From Salinimicrobium profundisediminis (GTDB lineage Bacteria > Bacteroidota > Bacteroidia > Flavobacteriales > Flavobacteriaceae): a DNA stretch of 64,000 bases. The notes beneath the pieces are model-generated. The model saw nothing but the letters and a program-made list of their open reading frames with translations, was not told the DNA's origin and did not search any database. A program made the position numbers and the translations under genes. Positions 52,633 through 61,053 of this stretch are shown here, in pieces. Position 1 is the first letter of the stretch, and each line of letters begins with the position of its first letter. The stretch is from contig NZ_JAPJDA010000017.1 in assembly GCF_026241755.1 (NCBI RefSeq), positions 1 through 64,000 on the forward strand, given 5' to 3'.

Positions 52633-53025
52633 ATGGGCACAGTAAAGAATTTTGAAGATCTGGAGATTTGGAAAAGTGCACGCGGTATATGCAATGACAT
52701 CTTTAAGATTAGATAAAATTCCGACCTGAAATCTGATTATAAACTTTACGACCAAATGAACGGCCCTTCAGGATCTGTTATGGATAATATTGCTGAAGGA
52801 TTTGAAAGGAATGGTAATAGGGAATTTATTCAATTTCTGGCCATAGCGAAAGCTTCTTGTGGAGAAACACGATCTCAATTACATCGTGCTCTTGACAGAA
52901 ATTACCTTCCCAAAGAGGAATTCGACCTCCTCTACACTAAATTGATTTTATTGAGCAAGCAGATAAGCTCTTTTATTAACTATCTGCAAAAAAGCGAATT
53001 AAAAGGAACAAAGTTCAAAGGGTAG
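52633..53025 (+). pseudogene. four-helix-bundle protein (23S rRNA intervening-sequence protein family), interrupted
   Basis: ATG 52633 begins MGTVKNFEDLEIWKSARG, a near-perfect match to the S23/IVP four-helix-bundle family (usually about 120-130 residues). TAA at 52714-52716 (codon 28) interrupts it, and the same register continues as [32 protein letters not shown], the family's conserved DNIAEGFER motif, to TAG at 53023. A CAA or similar codon changed to TAA would suffice. ATG 52756 could yield an 89-residue C-terminal part. The gene is bracketed by inverted repeats and lies inside the suf operon. Homologs are encoded by rRNA intervening sequences and, more distantly, are related to Avd of diversity-generating retroelements. 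Confidence 0.88.
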
Positions 53026-53056
53026 AACCTTGAACTTCAAACCTTAAACCAGGAAC
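53026..53056. repeat. right inverted repeat of the four-helix-bundle cassette
   Basis: 31 bases starting immediately after the four-helix-bundle stop codon and ending eight bases before the sufB ATG. It pairs with 52601-52631. Confidence 0.85.
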
Positions 53057-53064
53057 TCAGAAAG

Positions 53065-54510
53065 ATGGCATATACAGAAGATGATTTAAAAAAGGAGCTC
53101 GACAATAAAGAGTATAAGTACGGATTCTACACCGACATTGAATCTGAAACTTTTCCTGTGGGACTCAATGAAGACATTGTGCGGGCAATCTCCCTCAAAA
53201 AAAATGAGCCGGAATGGATGACCAACTGGCGCCTTGAAGCTTTTAGGGCCTGGCAGGAAATGATCGAGCCAGAATGGGCTAATGTGCATTATAAAAAACC
53301 CAACTTTCAGGACATTTCTTATTATTCTGCGCCTTCAAAAAAGCCAAAATATGACAGTCTTGATGAAGTTGACCCCGAATTGCTGGATACCTTTAAAAGG
53401 CTTGGAATCTCTCTTGATGAGCAGAAAAAACTTGCAGGGGTAGCAGTAGATGTGGTAATGGATTCTGTTTCTGTAACCACAACCTTCAAAAAAACACTGG
53501 CCGAAAAAGGGATCATATTTTGTTCTATAAGTGAAGCCATTCAGGAGCATCCCGAATTAGTGAAAAAATACCTTGGTACTGTAGTGCCTCAAAAAGACAA
53601 TTTCTATGCTGCATTGAATTCCGCAGTATTTAGTGATGGTTCTTTCTGTTATATTCCAAAAGGAGTGCGGTGCCCTATGGAATTGTCTACCTACTTCAGA
53701 ATAAACCAGGCCGGAACAGGGCAGTTTGAAAGAACTCTTGTGGTTGCCGATGAAGGTAGTTATGTGAGTTACCTGGAAGGTTGTACTGCGCCATCAAGGG
53801 ATGAGAATCAATTGCACGCTGCAGTTGTGGAGCTTATCGCTTTAGATGATGCCGAAATCAAGTACTCAACCGTGCAGAACTGGTATCCAGGGGATAAAGA
53901 AGGAAAAGGTGGAGTTTATAACTTCGTGACCAAACGCGGAATTTGTGAAAAGAACGCCAAGATAAGCTGGACGCAAGTAGAAACCGGATCGGCTGTGACA
54001 TGGAAATACCCAAGTTGTATACTGAAGGGAGATAATTCGGTAGGAGAATTCTACTCTATCGCGGTTACCAATGATTTTCAGCAGGCCGATACAGGAACTA
54101 AAATGATCCATATTGGAAAGAATACCAGGAGTACAATTATTTCTAAAGGGATCTCGGCCGGAAGAAGCCAGAACAGCTACCGCGGACTCGTGCAGATAAA
54201 CAGTAAGGCTGAAAATGCCCGAAACTTCTCTCAGTGTGACTCTTTGCTAATGGGGAATAAATGTGGAGCCCACACCTTTCCATATATTGAAGCGAAGAAC
54301 AAGACAGCAAAAGTTGAACACGAGGCTACCACCAGTAAAATAGGGGAAGACCAGATTTTCTACTGTAACCAGAGAGGAATTGATACCGAAAAAGCGATAG
54401 CCCTTATTGTAAACGGATTTAGCAAAGAAGTACTAAACAAACTTCCAATGGAATTTGCGGTTGAAGCTCAAAAATTACTGGAGATCTCCCTGGAAGGATC
54501 TGTAGGATAA
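53065..54510 (+). CDS. sufB: Fe-S cluster assembly protein SufB
   Basis: A 481-residue SufB, the scaffold partner of SufC and SufD. Conserved features are [21 protein letters not shown] near the N-terminus, the beta-helix core with [57 protein letters not shown], and a C-terminal [25 protein letters not shown] segment containing the cluster-site Cys. Length is standard (E. coli 495). The start ATG follows the inverted repeat of the cassette by eight bases. Confidence 0.97.
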   Translation: MAYTEDDLKKELDNKEYKYGFYTDIESETFPVGLNEDIVRAISLKKNEPEWMTNWRLEAFRAWQEMIEPEWANVHYKKPNFQDISYYSAPSKKPKYDSLDEVDPELLDTFKRLGISLDEQKKLAGVAVDVVMDSVSVTTTFKKTLAEKGIIFCSISEAIQEHPELVKKYLGTVVPQKDNFYAALNSAVFSDGSFCYIPKGVRCPMELSTYFRINQAGTGQFERTLVVADEGSYVSYLEGCTAPSRDENQLHAAVVELIALDDAEIKYSTVQNWYPGDKEGKGGVYNFVTKRGICEKNAKISWTQVETGSAVTWKYPSCILKGDNSVGEFYSIAVTNDFQQADTGTKMIHIGKNTRSTIISKGISAGRSQNSYRGLVQINSKAENARNFSQCDSLLMGNKCGAHTFPYIEAKNKTAKVEHEATTSKIGEDQIFYCNQRGIDTEKAIALIVNGFSKEVLNKLPMEFAVEAQKLLEISLEGSVG

Positions 54511-54515
54511 TAACT

Positions 54516-54926
54516 ATGAAAAAAATATATTTTGCATTACTGGCAGGGCTGTTCATGCTCAATAGCTGCGGGGAAGATTCTGAACCCACAGAGGTTGAGC
54601 CACAGGTTGTAGTAGCAAAAGACAGCATACCCACCATAAAAGGAGAATTTATCTTTCTTGCAGATGCTGCAGTGCTTAAGGGTAAAGATTTCATTTATGG
54701 AGTACAAATAGATTCATTGAGTCGCGAACTGGCCGACAGTGTTGCGAACTTCAAACAAGATGATTTTGACATGGTGCCGGTTACAGTTAAAGCCCGCATC
54801 ATTAAAAATCCACGACGCGAAGGTTGGGAAGAACTGGTAGAGATAAAAGAGATCCTTGAAATCTCGAGTAAAGAGACCGATACTTCAGCTGCGCCAAGAA
54901 TTAAAAAAGACATCGAAAAACCCTGA
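54516..54926 (+). CDS. small lipoprotein encoded between sufB and sufC
   Basis: A 136-residue lipoprotein with lipobox LNSC ([18 protein letters not shown]; Cys18) followed by an acidic linker ([11 protein letters not shown]) and a small beta-rich domain ([55 protein letters not shown]). No known family recognised. It lies five bases after sufB and 22 bases before sufC, so it is part of the suf transcript even though SufB and SufC must form a complex. The product should be in the periplasm or outer membrane. Confidence 0.82.
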   Translation: MKKIYFALLAGLFMLNSCGEDSEPTEVEPQVVVAKDSIPTIKGEFIFLADAAVLKGKDFIYGVQIDSLSRELADSVANFKQDDFDMVPVTVKARIIKNPRREGWEELVEIKEILEISSKETDTSAAPRIKKDIEKP

Positions 54927-54948
54927 GGATTCAGGAAATATTGAAATT

Positions 54949-55701
54949 ATGCTTAAAATAAAGAATTTACACGCCAAAGTAGAAGGCCTTAAAATATTAA
55001 AAGGCATAGACCTCACTATAAATGCAGGAGAGATCCATGCTATTATGGGGCCCAACGGTTCAGGAAAAAGTACGCTTTCTTCGGTGATTGCCGGAAAAGA
55101 AGAGTATGAAGTAACCCGCGGAGAGATCAATTTTGAAGGAGAAGAGCTCACAGAGTTTGATGCTGAAGAAAGGGCGCATAAAGGCGTATTTCTATCTTTC
55201 CAGTATCCGGTAGAAATTCCCGGGGTTACCGTGACCAATTTTATGCGAACAGTGATCAATGCAAACAGGCAGGCGAAAGGTCTTAAAGACATGCCAGCTA
55301 ATGAAATGCTGAAGATGATCCGCGATAAGTCTGAGCTGCTAGAAATAGACCGTAAATTCCTTTCCCGTTCCCTTAACGAAGGCTTTTCGGGAGGAGAAAA
55401 GAAGCGGAACGAAATTTTCCAGATGGCTATGCTCGAACCAAAACTGGCTATTCTCGATGAAACAGATTCAGGATTGGATATTGATGCCCTGCGTATCGTG
55501 GCTAACGGTGTTAACAAGCTGAGAAGACCAGATAATGCTACACTTGTGATCACTCACTACCAGAGGTTGCTCGATTATATCATCCCTGATTATGTACACG
55601 TGATGCTCGACGGAAAGATTGTAAAATCTGGAGGAAAAGAACTCGCTTACGAGCTGGAAGAAAAAGGATACGACTGGATCAAGGAAGAAGTAGGAGCGTA
55701 A
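54949..55701 (+). CDS. sufC: Fe-S cluster assembly ATPase SufC
   Basis: 250 residues from ATG 54949 ([22 protein letters not shown]); the 31 codons upstream belong to the tail of the preceding lipoprotein gene in another register. ABC-ATPase motifs are all present: Walker [11 protein letters not shown]-loop [12 protein letters not shown], signature [13 protein letters not shown] and Walker [15 protein letters not shown], with the H-switch ITHYQR. It drives remodelling of the SufBCD complex. Confidence 0.97.
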   Translation: MLKIKNLHAKVEGLKILKGIDLTINAGEIHAIMGPNGSGKSTLSSVIAGKEEYEVTRGEINFEGEELTEFDAEERAHKGVFLSFQYPVEIPGVTVTNFMRTVINANRQAKGLKDMPANEMLKMIRDKSELLEIDRKFLSRSLNEGFSGGEKKRNEIFQMAMLEPKLAILDETDSGLDIDALRIVANGVNKLRRPDNATLVITHYQRLLDYIIPDYVHVMLDGKIVKSGGKELAYELEEKGYDWIKEEVGA

Positions 55702-55755
55702 GGCGCCAGAAGGCCCTTTAATTTTCCCCTTTTTGGGGAGTAAGAAAAAAGAACA

Positions 55756-57069
55756 ATGGAGCTAAAAGATAAATTATTATCCTCATTTCTGGCTTTTGAA
55801 GAGAACGTGAACATGAATAGTGATATTCACGACATAAGAAGCCGGGCCATTAAGGATTTTGAAGAGATGGGCTTCCCCACAAAAAAACAGGAAGCCTGGA
55901 AATACACTTCCCTGAACAAGGTTTTGAAGCACGATTACACCGTATTTCCAAAAAAACATGACACCATTGATTACCGCGATGTTGAGCAGTATTTCATAGA
56001 TGACATTGACACTTATAAGATCGTGTTCATCGATGGGATCTATTCTTCACACCTTTCGGCTACAACACACGAAAAGATCGATGCCTGTTTGATGTCTTCG
56101 GCATTGAACAATTCCAAATACAAGCCAATTATTGATAACTACTTCAATACGGTGGCCCCAAAAGAAAGCCTTACCTCTTTAAACACTGCTTTTTCGAGAG
56201 AAGGTGCTTTCATCAATATTCCGAAGAATACCATGGCCGATAAGCCCATACAGGTGCTAAATTTCTCTACCGGAAATGAATCGGCATTGCTGGTGCAGCC
56301 AAGAAACCTTATTGTTGTTGGGGAGAATTCGCATGTGCAAATTATTGAAAGGCATCAAAGCCTTACAGATCAACCTGTATTAACCAACTCGGTTACCGAG
56401 ATCTTTGCCGATAAAAGAGCGATTGTTGACTATTACAAAATTCAGAACGACAATCACAATGCTTCTTTAATTGACAATACTTTTATTGAACAGCACAGGG
56501 AAAGCCAATGTTCTGTACATACTTTTTCTTTTGGCGGAAACCTTACCCGAAACAACCTTAATTACTACCAAAAAGGAGAGCGCATAGACTCTACTTTAAA
56601 AGGGATTACGGTAATTGGCGGCAAGCAACACGTAGACCATAACACCTTAGTACATCACACAGAACCAAACTGTGAGAGCCACCAGGATTACAAAGGCGTA
56701 TTTGCAGGGTCTTCTACAGGAGTCTTCAACGGAAAGATCGTGGTTAACAAAGAGGCTCAGAAAACGAATGCTTTTCAGTCGAATAATAACATATTACTGG
56801 ACGATAAAGCGACAATTAACTCAAAGCCACAGCTGGAGATATTTGCCGATGACGTAAAATGTAGCCACGGCTGTACTATTGGTCAGTTAGACGATGAAGC
56901 TTTATTTTACCTGCGCTCACGCGGAATTCCGCTAAAAGAAGCAAGAGCACTTTTAATGTACGCCTTTGCCAATAATGTACTTGAAAGTGTAAAAATTCCG
57001 GAGCTTAAAGCCAGGATCACCAATATCATTGCCCTTAAACTTGGGGTGAATGTGGGCTACAGCCTGTAA
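55756..57069 (+). CDS. sufD: Fe-S cluster assembly protein SufD
   Basis: A 437-residue SufD with the beta-helix core: TDQPVLTNSVTEIFADKRAIVDYYKIQNDNHNASLIDN, FGGNLTRNNLNYYQKGERIDSTLKGI and AKCSHGCTIGQLDDEALFYLRSRGI at 390-415 (the SufBD-shared VKCSHG motif with the conserved His and Cys). The N-terminus has the helical pre-domain (EMGFPTKKQEAWKYTSLNKVL). It pairs with SufB on SufC2. 54 bases separate it from sufC. Confidence 0.96.
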   Translation: MELKDKLLSSFLAFEENVNMNSDIHDIRSRAIKDFEEMGFPTKKQEAWKYTSLNKVLKHDYTVFPKKHDTIDYRDVEQYFIDDIDTYKIVFIDGIYSSHLSATTHEKIDACLMSSALNNSKYKPIIDNYFNTVAPKESLTSLNTAFSREGAFINIPKNTMADKPIQVLNFSTGNESALLVQPRNLIVVGENSHVQIIERHQSLTDQPVLTNSVTEIFADKRAIVDYYKIQNDNHNASLIDNTFIEQHRESQCSVHTFSFGGNLTRNNLNYYQKGERIDSTLKGITVIGGKQHVDHNTLVHHTEPNCESHQDYKGVFAGSSTGVFNGKIVVNKEAQKTNAFQSNNNILLDDKATINSKPQLEIFADDVKCSHGCTIGQLDDEALFYLRSRGIPLKEARALLMYAFANNVLESVKIPELKARITNIIALKLGVNVGYSL

Positions 57070-57090
57070 CCCAAAACAAAAAACTTACTC

Positions 57091-58329
57091 ATGAAAGTTG
57101 CCTCTACTAAAACCCACTTTGATGTGGAAACCATAAGAAAAGATTTTCCCATCCTCTCCCGGGAGGTGAATGGAAAACCGCTGGTTTATTTTGACAATGC
57201 GGCAACTTCCCAAACCCCGCAGCAGGTAATTGATGCTATTGTTGACTATTACACGCGATACAATGCGAACATTCACCGCGGAGTTCACACCCTGTCTCAG
57301 GAAGCCACTGATGCTTATGAGCAGGCACGGATAAAAATTCAGGAGCATTTTAATGCAGCTAAGGCCCACGAAATAATTCTTACATCGGGTACTACCCACG
57401 CCATAAACCTTGTGGCAAGTGGTTTTGCTTCCCTTCTGAAGAAGAACGATGAGGTCATCGTTTCAGCTTTAGAACATCACAGCAATATTGTACCCTGGCA
57501 AATGTTATGTGAGAAAACCGGTGCAAAGCTGAAGGTAATCCCTATGAATAATGAAGGGATGCTTAAAATGGAGGAATACGAAAAACTGCTTTCTGAAAAA
57601 ACGAAGCTGGTATTTGTCAATCATGTTTCTAATGCTTTGGGAACTGTGAACCCGGTTGAAGAGATCATCCAGAAGGCTCATGCTGTAGGTGCAGCAGTTC
57701 TTTTAGATGGCGCACAGGCGGCACCTCACATCAAAGCAGATGTACAAAAGCTGGATGTGGATTTTTACGCAGTTTCTGCTCATAAAATGTGCGGCCCCAC
57801 GGGAGTAGGTATGCTCTACGGAAAAGAGGAATGGCTTAAAAAACTTCCACCTTACCAGGGAGGAGGCGAAATGATTGCCACGGTGACCTTTGAAAAAACC
57901 ACCTATGCCGATTTGCCACACAAATTTGAAGCCGGAACGCCCGATATTTGCGGCGGTATAGCCTTTGGAGCGGCTCTTGACTATATGAACAATATAGGTT
58001 TTGAAAAGATTGCTGCCTATGAACATGAACTACTGGAATATGCCACCCAAAAGCTGCTGGAAATAGATGATTTGAAGATTTACGGAACTTCTTCAGACAA
58101 AACAGCGGTCATCTCTTTTAACATTGGAGAAATTCACCCTTACGACATTGGCACCATTATAGACAAATTGGGAATTGCCGTAAGAACAGGGCATCATTGC
58201 GCTCAACCGGTGATGGATTTCTTCAAAATACCCGGTACAGTAAGAGCTTCATTCTCTTTTTATAACACTAAAGAAGAAATAGATACATTTGTTGAAGCAG
58301 TAAAAAAAGCAAAACAAATGCTGTCTTAA
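57091..58329 (+). CDS. sufS: cysteine desulfurase SufS
   Basis: A 412-residue group II cysteine desulfurase. PLP-binding Lys232 is in VSAHKMCGPTG and the persulfide-forming Cys370 in RTGHHCAQPV, the short-loop type that needs SufE for sulfur transfer. Other family segments are YFDNAATSQTP, RGVHTLSQEATDAYE and SALEHHSNIVPW. It supplies sulfane sulfur to SufE, encoded 0.4 kb downstream. Confidence 0.97.
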   Translation: MKVASTKTHFDVETIRKDFPILSREVNGKPLVYFDNAATSQTPQQVIDAIVDYYTRYNANIHRGVHTLSQEATDAYEQARIKIQEHFNAAKAHEIILTSGTTHAINLVASGFASLLKKNDEVIVSALEHHSNIVPWQMLCEKTGAKLKVIPMNNEGMLKMEEYEKLLSEKTKLVFVNHVSNALGTVNPVEEIIQKAHAVGAAVLLDGAQAAPHIKADVQKLDVDFYAVSAHKMCGPTGVGMLYGKEEWLKKLPPYQGGGEMIATVTFEKTTYADLPHKFEAGTPDICGGIAFGAALDYMNNIGFEKIAAYEHELLEYATQKLLEIDDLKIYGTSSDKTAVISFNIGEIHPYDIGTIIDKLGIAVRTGHHCAQPVMDFFKIPGTVRASFSFYNTKEEIDTFVEAVKKAKQMLS

Positions 58330-58339
58330 ATTAAGGTAA

Positions 58340-58747
58340 ATGAGGAAAATACTGCTTTTAATACTTTCTGTAATTTCCCTTTCATGTGCTAATACCATAG
58401 ACACTGTTACAGAAGAAATTCTGGATGGCAATTACCGGGTGATCTCAATTCAGGGACACGAATCTCTGCCCCGCGATATTGTTTTCAATTTTAATCCTAT
58501 GGCAAGTAAACTTTCGGGAAATACGGGTTGTAATGATTTTTCAGCGCATTACAATCAACAGGGGAGCAATCTGGAATTTTCCACCCCTATGAATACAAGG
58601 AAGTACTGCAAGGGGAAAATGGAGGTAGAAAGACAAATTTTGTCTTCCTTCGAGAAGGTCTCAAAACTGGATCATACTGGCAATGAATTTGTTATTTATT
58701 CCAACAATGATGTACCTTTAATGACTTTAATTAAAATAGAACAGTAG
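58340..58747 (+). CDS. META domain-containing lipoprotein between sufS and sufE
   Basis: A 135-residue lipoprotein (MRKILLLILSVISLSCAN; Cys16) with a META/HslJ-like domain: LDGNYRVISIQGHESL, the conserved LSGNTGCNDFSAHYNQ, and STPMNTRKYCKGKMEVERQILSSF. E. coli HslJ, a relative, is a heat-inducible outer-membrane lipoprotein. The gene starts ten bases after sufS and its TAG shares its last base with the sufE GTG start, so it is embedded in the suf operon. Confidence 0.88.
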   Translation: MRKILLLILSVISLSCANTIDTVTEEILDGNYRVISIQGHESLPRDIVFNFNPMASKLSGNTGCNDFSAHYNQQGSNLEFSTPMNTRKYCKGKMEVERQILSSFEKVSKLDHTGNEFVIYSNNDVPLMTLIKIEQ

Positions 58748-59172
58748 TGAGCAACATAAAAGAAATACAGGACGAGATTGTAGATGAATTCGAGATGTTT
58801 GATGACTGGATGCAACGCTACGAACACATGATAGAGCTTGGAAAGTCTCTGCCGCTCATCGAAGAAAAGTACAAGACAGAAGACAACCTTATTAAGGGCT
58901 GCCAGAGTAAAGTATGGGTTCATGCCGAACTGGAAGGAGATAGGCTTGTTTTTACAGCCGATAGTGATGCTATTATTACCAAAGGCATTATTGCCATTCT
59001 TATTCGCGCCTATTCTAATCAGCATCCCAAAGATATTATAGAAGCTGATACTGCTTTTATCGATGAGATTGGCTTAAAAGAACATTTGTCCCCTACCCGG
59101 GCCAATGGTCTTGTAAGCATGATAAAGCAGTTAAAAATGTATGCAGTAGCATATCAAACCCAATTAAATTAA
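58747..59172 (+). CDS. sufE: sulfur acceptor protein SufE
   Basis: A 141-residue SufE starting at GTG 58747, which overlaps the previous stop by one base. Family features are IVDEFEMFDDWMQRYEHMIELGKSLP, the active Cys52 in LIKGCQSKVWV, and GIIAILIRAYSNQHPKDI. It accepts persulfide sulfur from SufS Cys370 and hands it to the SufBCD scaffold. All key residues are intact. Confidence 0.96.
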   Translation: MSNIKEIQDEIVDEFEMFDDWMQRYEHMIELGKSLPLIEEKYKTEDNLIKGCQSKVWVHAELEGDRLVFTADSDAIITKGIIAILIRAYSNQHPKDIIEADTAFIDEIGLKEHLSPTRANGLVSMIKQLKMYAVAYQTQLN

Positions 59173-59173
59173 G

Positions 59174-59497
59174 ATGGAACACGCACAAAATTCCGAAGTT
59201 TTAGGAGAAAAGATCGTAAGGGTTTTGAAAACCATTTACGATCCCGAAATTCCGGTAGATATATATGAACTGGGGTTGATCTATGACGTAATGGTCAATG
59301 AAGACAACGAGATCAAGATCCTTATGACCCTTACCACTCCCAACTGCCCTGTAGCCGAATCTCTTCCTATGGAAGTAGAAGAAAAAGTGAAATCTATGGA
59401 CGAGGTAAAAGACTGTGAAGTAGAGATCACTTTTGACCCGCCATGGAACCAGGATCTCATGAGCGAGGAAGCAAAGCTTGAACTGGGAATGCTTTAA
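59174..59497 (+). CDS. DUF59/MIP18 family protein (SufT-like)
   Basis: A 107-residue DUF59 protein: TIYDPEIPVDIYELGLIYDVMVNED then LMTLTTPNCPVAESLPMEVEEKVKSMDEVKDCEVEITFDPPWNQDLMSEEAKLELGML. The reactive Cys in PNCPVAE is conserved. Members of this family (SufT, PaaD, human CIA2) aid iron-sulfur cluster maturation. It lies one base after sufE, so it belongs to the suf operon. Confidence 0.92.
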   Translation: MEHAQNSEVLGEKIVRVLKTIYDPEIPVDIYELGLIYDVMVNEDNEIKILMTLTTPNCPVAESLPMEVEEKVKSMDEVKDCEVEITFDPPWNQDLMSEEAKLELGML

Positions 59498-59520
59498 TAA
59501 ACAGAACTATTTAAATTTTT

Positions 59521-60024
59521 ATGGCTGAAGAAATTATAAACCGCGTAGCAAACAGCAAACTTGTAACTGTTGACCTGGAGGAGCTTTATCCTGAAGGCGA
59601 GCGGGTAATCTTCGACATAAAAGACTGGCTTCTGGAAGGCTTTGTGCTTAGGGAAAAAGATTTTAGAGCTACTGCAATAGCACACAACTGGTCGCAGTAC
59701 AGCAATAAGTACGTGGCCCTTACCTGCTCCAGTGATGCCATTATTCCGGGCTGGGCTTATATGCTGCTCAGCACCTACCTTGCCCCCTATGCCAAAAAAG
59801 TGGTTACGGGAGACCTGTCAATGCTCGAAACAGTACTTTATACCGAAATCCTGCAAAACCTTGATGTTTCTAAATATGAGGGTCTGCCGGTAATTATAAA
59901 AGGCTGCTCGCGCCGCCCTGTCCCTCAAAATGCATATCTGCAACTTATTAATAAACTTCAGCCGGTAGCAAAGAGCATCATGTATGGCGAAGCCTGTTCA
60001 TCTGTACCGCTGTTTAAAAAGTAG
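59521..60024 (+). CDS. DUF2480 family protein
   Basis: A 167-residue protein of the Bacteroidetes-specific DUF2480 family: LVTVDLEELYPEGERVIFDIKDWLLEGFVLREKDFR at the start, CSSDAIIPGWAYMLLSTYLAPYAKKVVTGD in the middle, and VIIKGCSRRPVPQNAYLQLINKLQPVAKSIMYGEACSSVPLFKK at the end. Three conserved cysteines stand out (CSSD, KGCS, ACSS). It may have a link to iron-sulfur metabolism because of its place in the suf operon, but no function is established. Confidence 0.87.
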   Translation: MAEEIINRVANSKLVTVDLEELYPEGERVIFDIKDWLLEGFVLREKDFRATAIAHNWSQYSNKYVALTCSSDAIIPGWAYMLLSTYLAPYAKKVVTGDLSMLETVLYTEILQNLDVSKYEGLPVIIKGCSRRPVPQNAYLQLINKLQPVAKSIMYGEACSSVPLFKK

Positions 60025-60027
60025 TAC

Positions 60028-60930
60028 ATGAAGAAATTTTTACTTTATACTTTTATTTTATTCGGATTTGCGGCAAACGCCCAGGACGAAAATAGCGACG
60101 AAAATGACACTCCGCCTGATGGTTGGTCTTCCGAAGGAAAATTCCAGCTGCTCTTTAACCAGTCGGCTTTTAATGCGGAATGGACCGGCGGCGGAACTTC
60201 AAGTATGGCCGGAAACCTGGTGCTTGATTACAGCCTGAATTATAGAAAAGGGAATTTGACATGGGACAATAAATTCCTTGCCAATTACGGTCTCACAAAA
60301 CTGAAGGATGACGAGTTTACCCGTAAAACCAGCGACCGCCTCGAGATCAACAGTATTTTGGGGAAACAAATGGAAAACTCCAACTGGTATTACTCCTTTT
60401 TCACCAATTTTAGAACGCAGTTCAGCAAAGGTTATGTGTATTCCCAGGATCAGGAAACCGGACTGCCTGTCCGCCGTGAAACCACGCATTTCATTTCTCC
60501 CGCCTACCTTCAGTTTGGGCCGGGTATGATGTGGAAAAAAAGTGAGGATTTCTGGTTTAATCTGGCACCTGCCACAGCAAGGTTTATCTTTGTAGACCCA
60601 GATTTTACTTCAACTCCCGGATATGTTGACGGCTCCTATTACGGGGTTGATACCAACAAAAGTAGCCGCTTTGAACTGGGGGCTTCGGTAAGTTCATATT
60701 TCAAATATGAGGTGATGACCAATGTTACCATGGAGCATAATCTTAGCCTGTACTCCAATTATCTCGACCAGCCCGAAAATATTGATATTGATTACCTGCT
60801 CAACCTCGACATGGGAATCAACAAATATCTTTCGGCTAACTTGATCTTTCAGGCAATTTACGATGATAATATTGTAGGTGCATTTCAGGTAAGGGAAGTT
60901 TTTGGAGCGGGATTCACCTATACCTTCTAA
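60028..60930 (+). CDS. DUF3078 domain outer-membrane beta-barrel protein
   Basis: A 300-residue exported protein (signal peptide MKKFLLYTFILFGFAANAQ). It has many amphipathic beta strands ending in aromatic residues and a C-terminal Phe (GAGFTYTF), the usual outer-membrane barrel signature. DUF3078 features are LLFNQSAFNAEWTGGGTSSMAGNLVLDYSLNYRKGNLTWDN and SRFELGASVSSYFKYEV. It starts three bases after the DUF2480 gene and is probably the last gene of the transcript; its role is unknown. Confidence 0.88.
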   Translation: MKKFLLYTFILFGFAANAQDENSDENDTPPDGWSSEGKFQLLFNQSAFNAEWTGGGTSSMAGNLVLDYSLNYRKGNLTWDNKFLANYGLTKLKDDEFTRKTSDRLEINSILGKQMENSNWYYSFFTNFRTQFSKGYVYSQDQETGLPVRRETTHFISPAYLQFGPGMMWKKSEDFWFNLAPATARFIFVDPDFTSTPGYVDGSYYGVDTNKSSRFELGASVSSYFKYEVMTNVTMEHNLSLYSNYLDQPENIDIDYLLNLDMGINKYLSANLIFQAIYDDNIVGAFQVREVFGAGFTYTF

Positions 60931-60950
60931 AAAAGGCATTTTCAGAAGAA
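60924..60950. repeat. recurrent palindrome after the DUF3078 gene
   Basis: CTTCTAAAAAAGGCATTTTCAGAAG: the CTTCT/AGAAG ends extend the dyad. It overlaps the DUF3078 stop codon (60928-60930) and could also act as a weak terminator. Confidence 0.55.
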
Positions 60951-61026
60951 ACTTTTCAGCTTTAAATTTAGCTAATGTTTAAGAGCTCTCGCAGTTCGCG
61001 GCTTCGGCTTGTAAAAATCATTTGTG

Positions 61027-61034
61027 TAACTTTG
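61027..61034 (+). promoter_or_regulatory. candidate -7 box of hflX
   Basis: TAACTTTG fits TAnnTTTG and ends 19 bases before the hflX ATG at 61054. A TTG at 61009-61011 is the only -33 candidate, at a short 15-base spacing. Confidence 0.5.
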
Positions 61035-61053
61035 TTTCCATAGCTCAGCTTGT

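Noticed and set aside
52756-53025. 89-residue gene starting at ATG 52756
   Set aside because: The same register is open family sequence upstream to ATG 52633 apart from one TAA, so this is the tail of an interrupted four-helix-bundle gene and not a separate short gene.
54885-55553. 222-codon open frame on the minus strand across sufC
   Set aside because: Antisense to sufC, with Ser/Arg/Ile-rich low-quality translation. SufC carries every ABC-ATPase motif.
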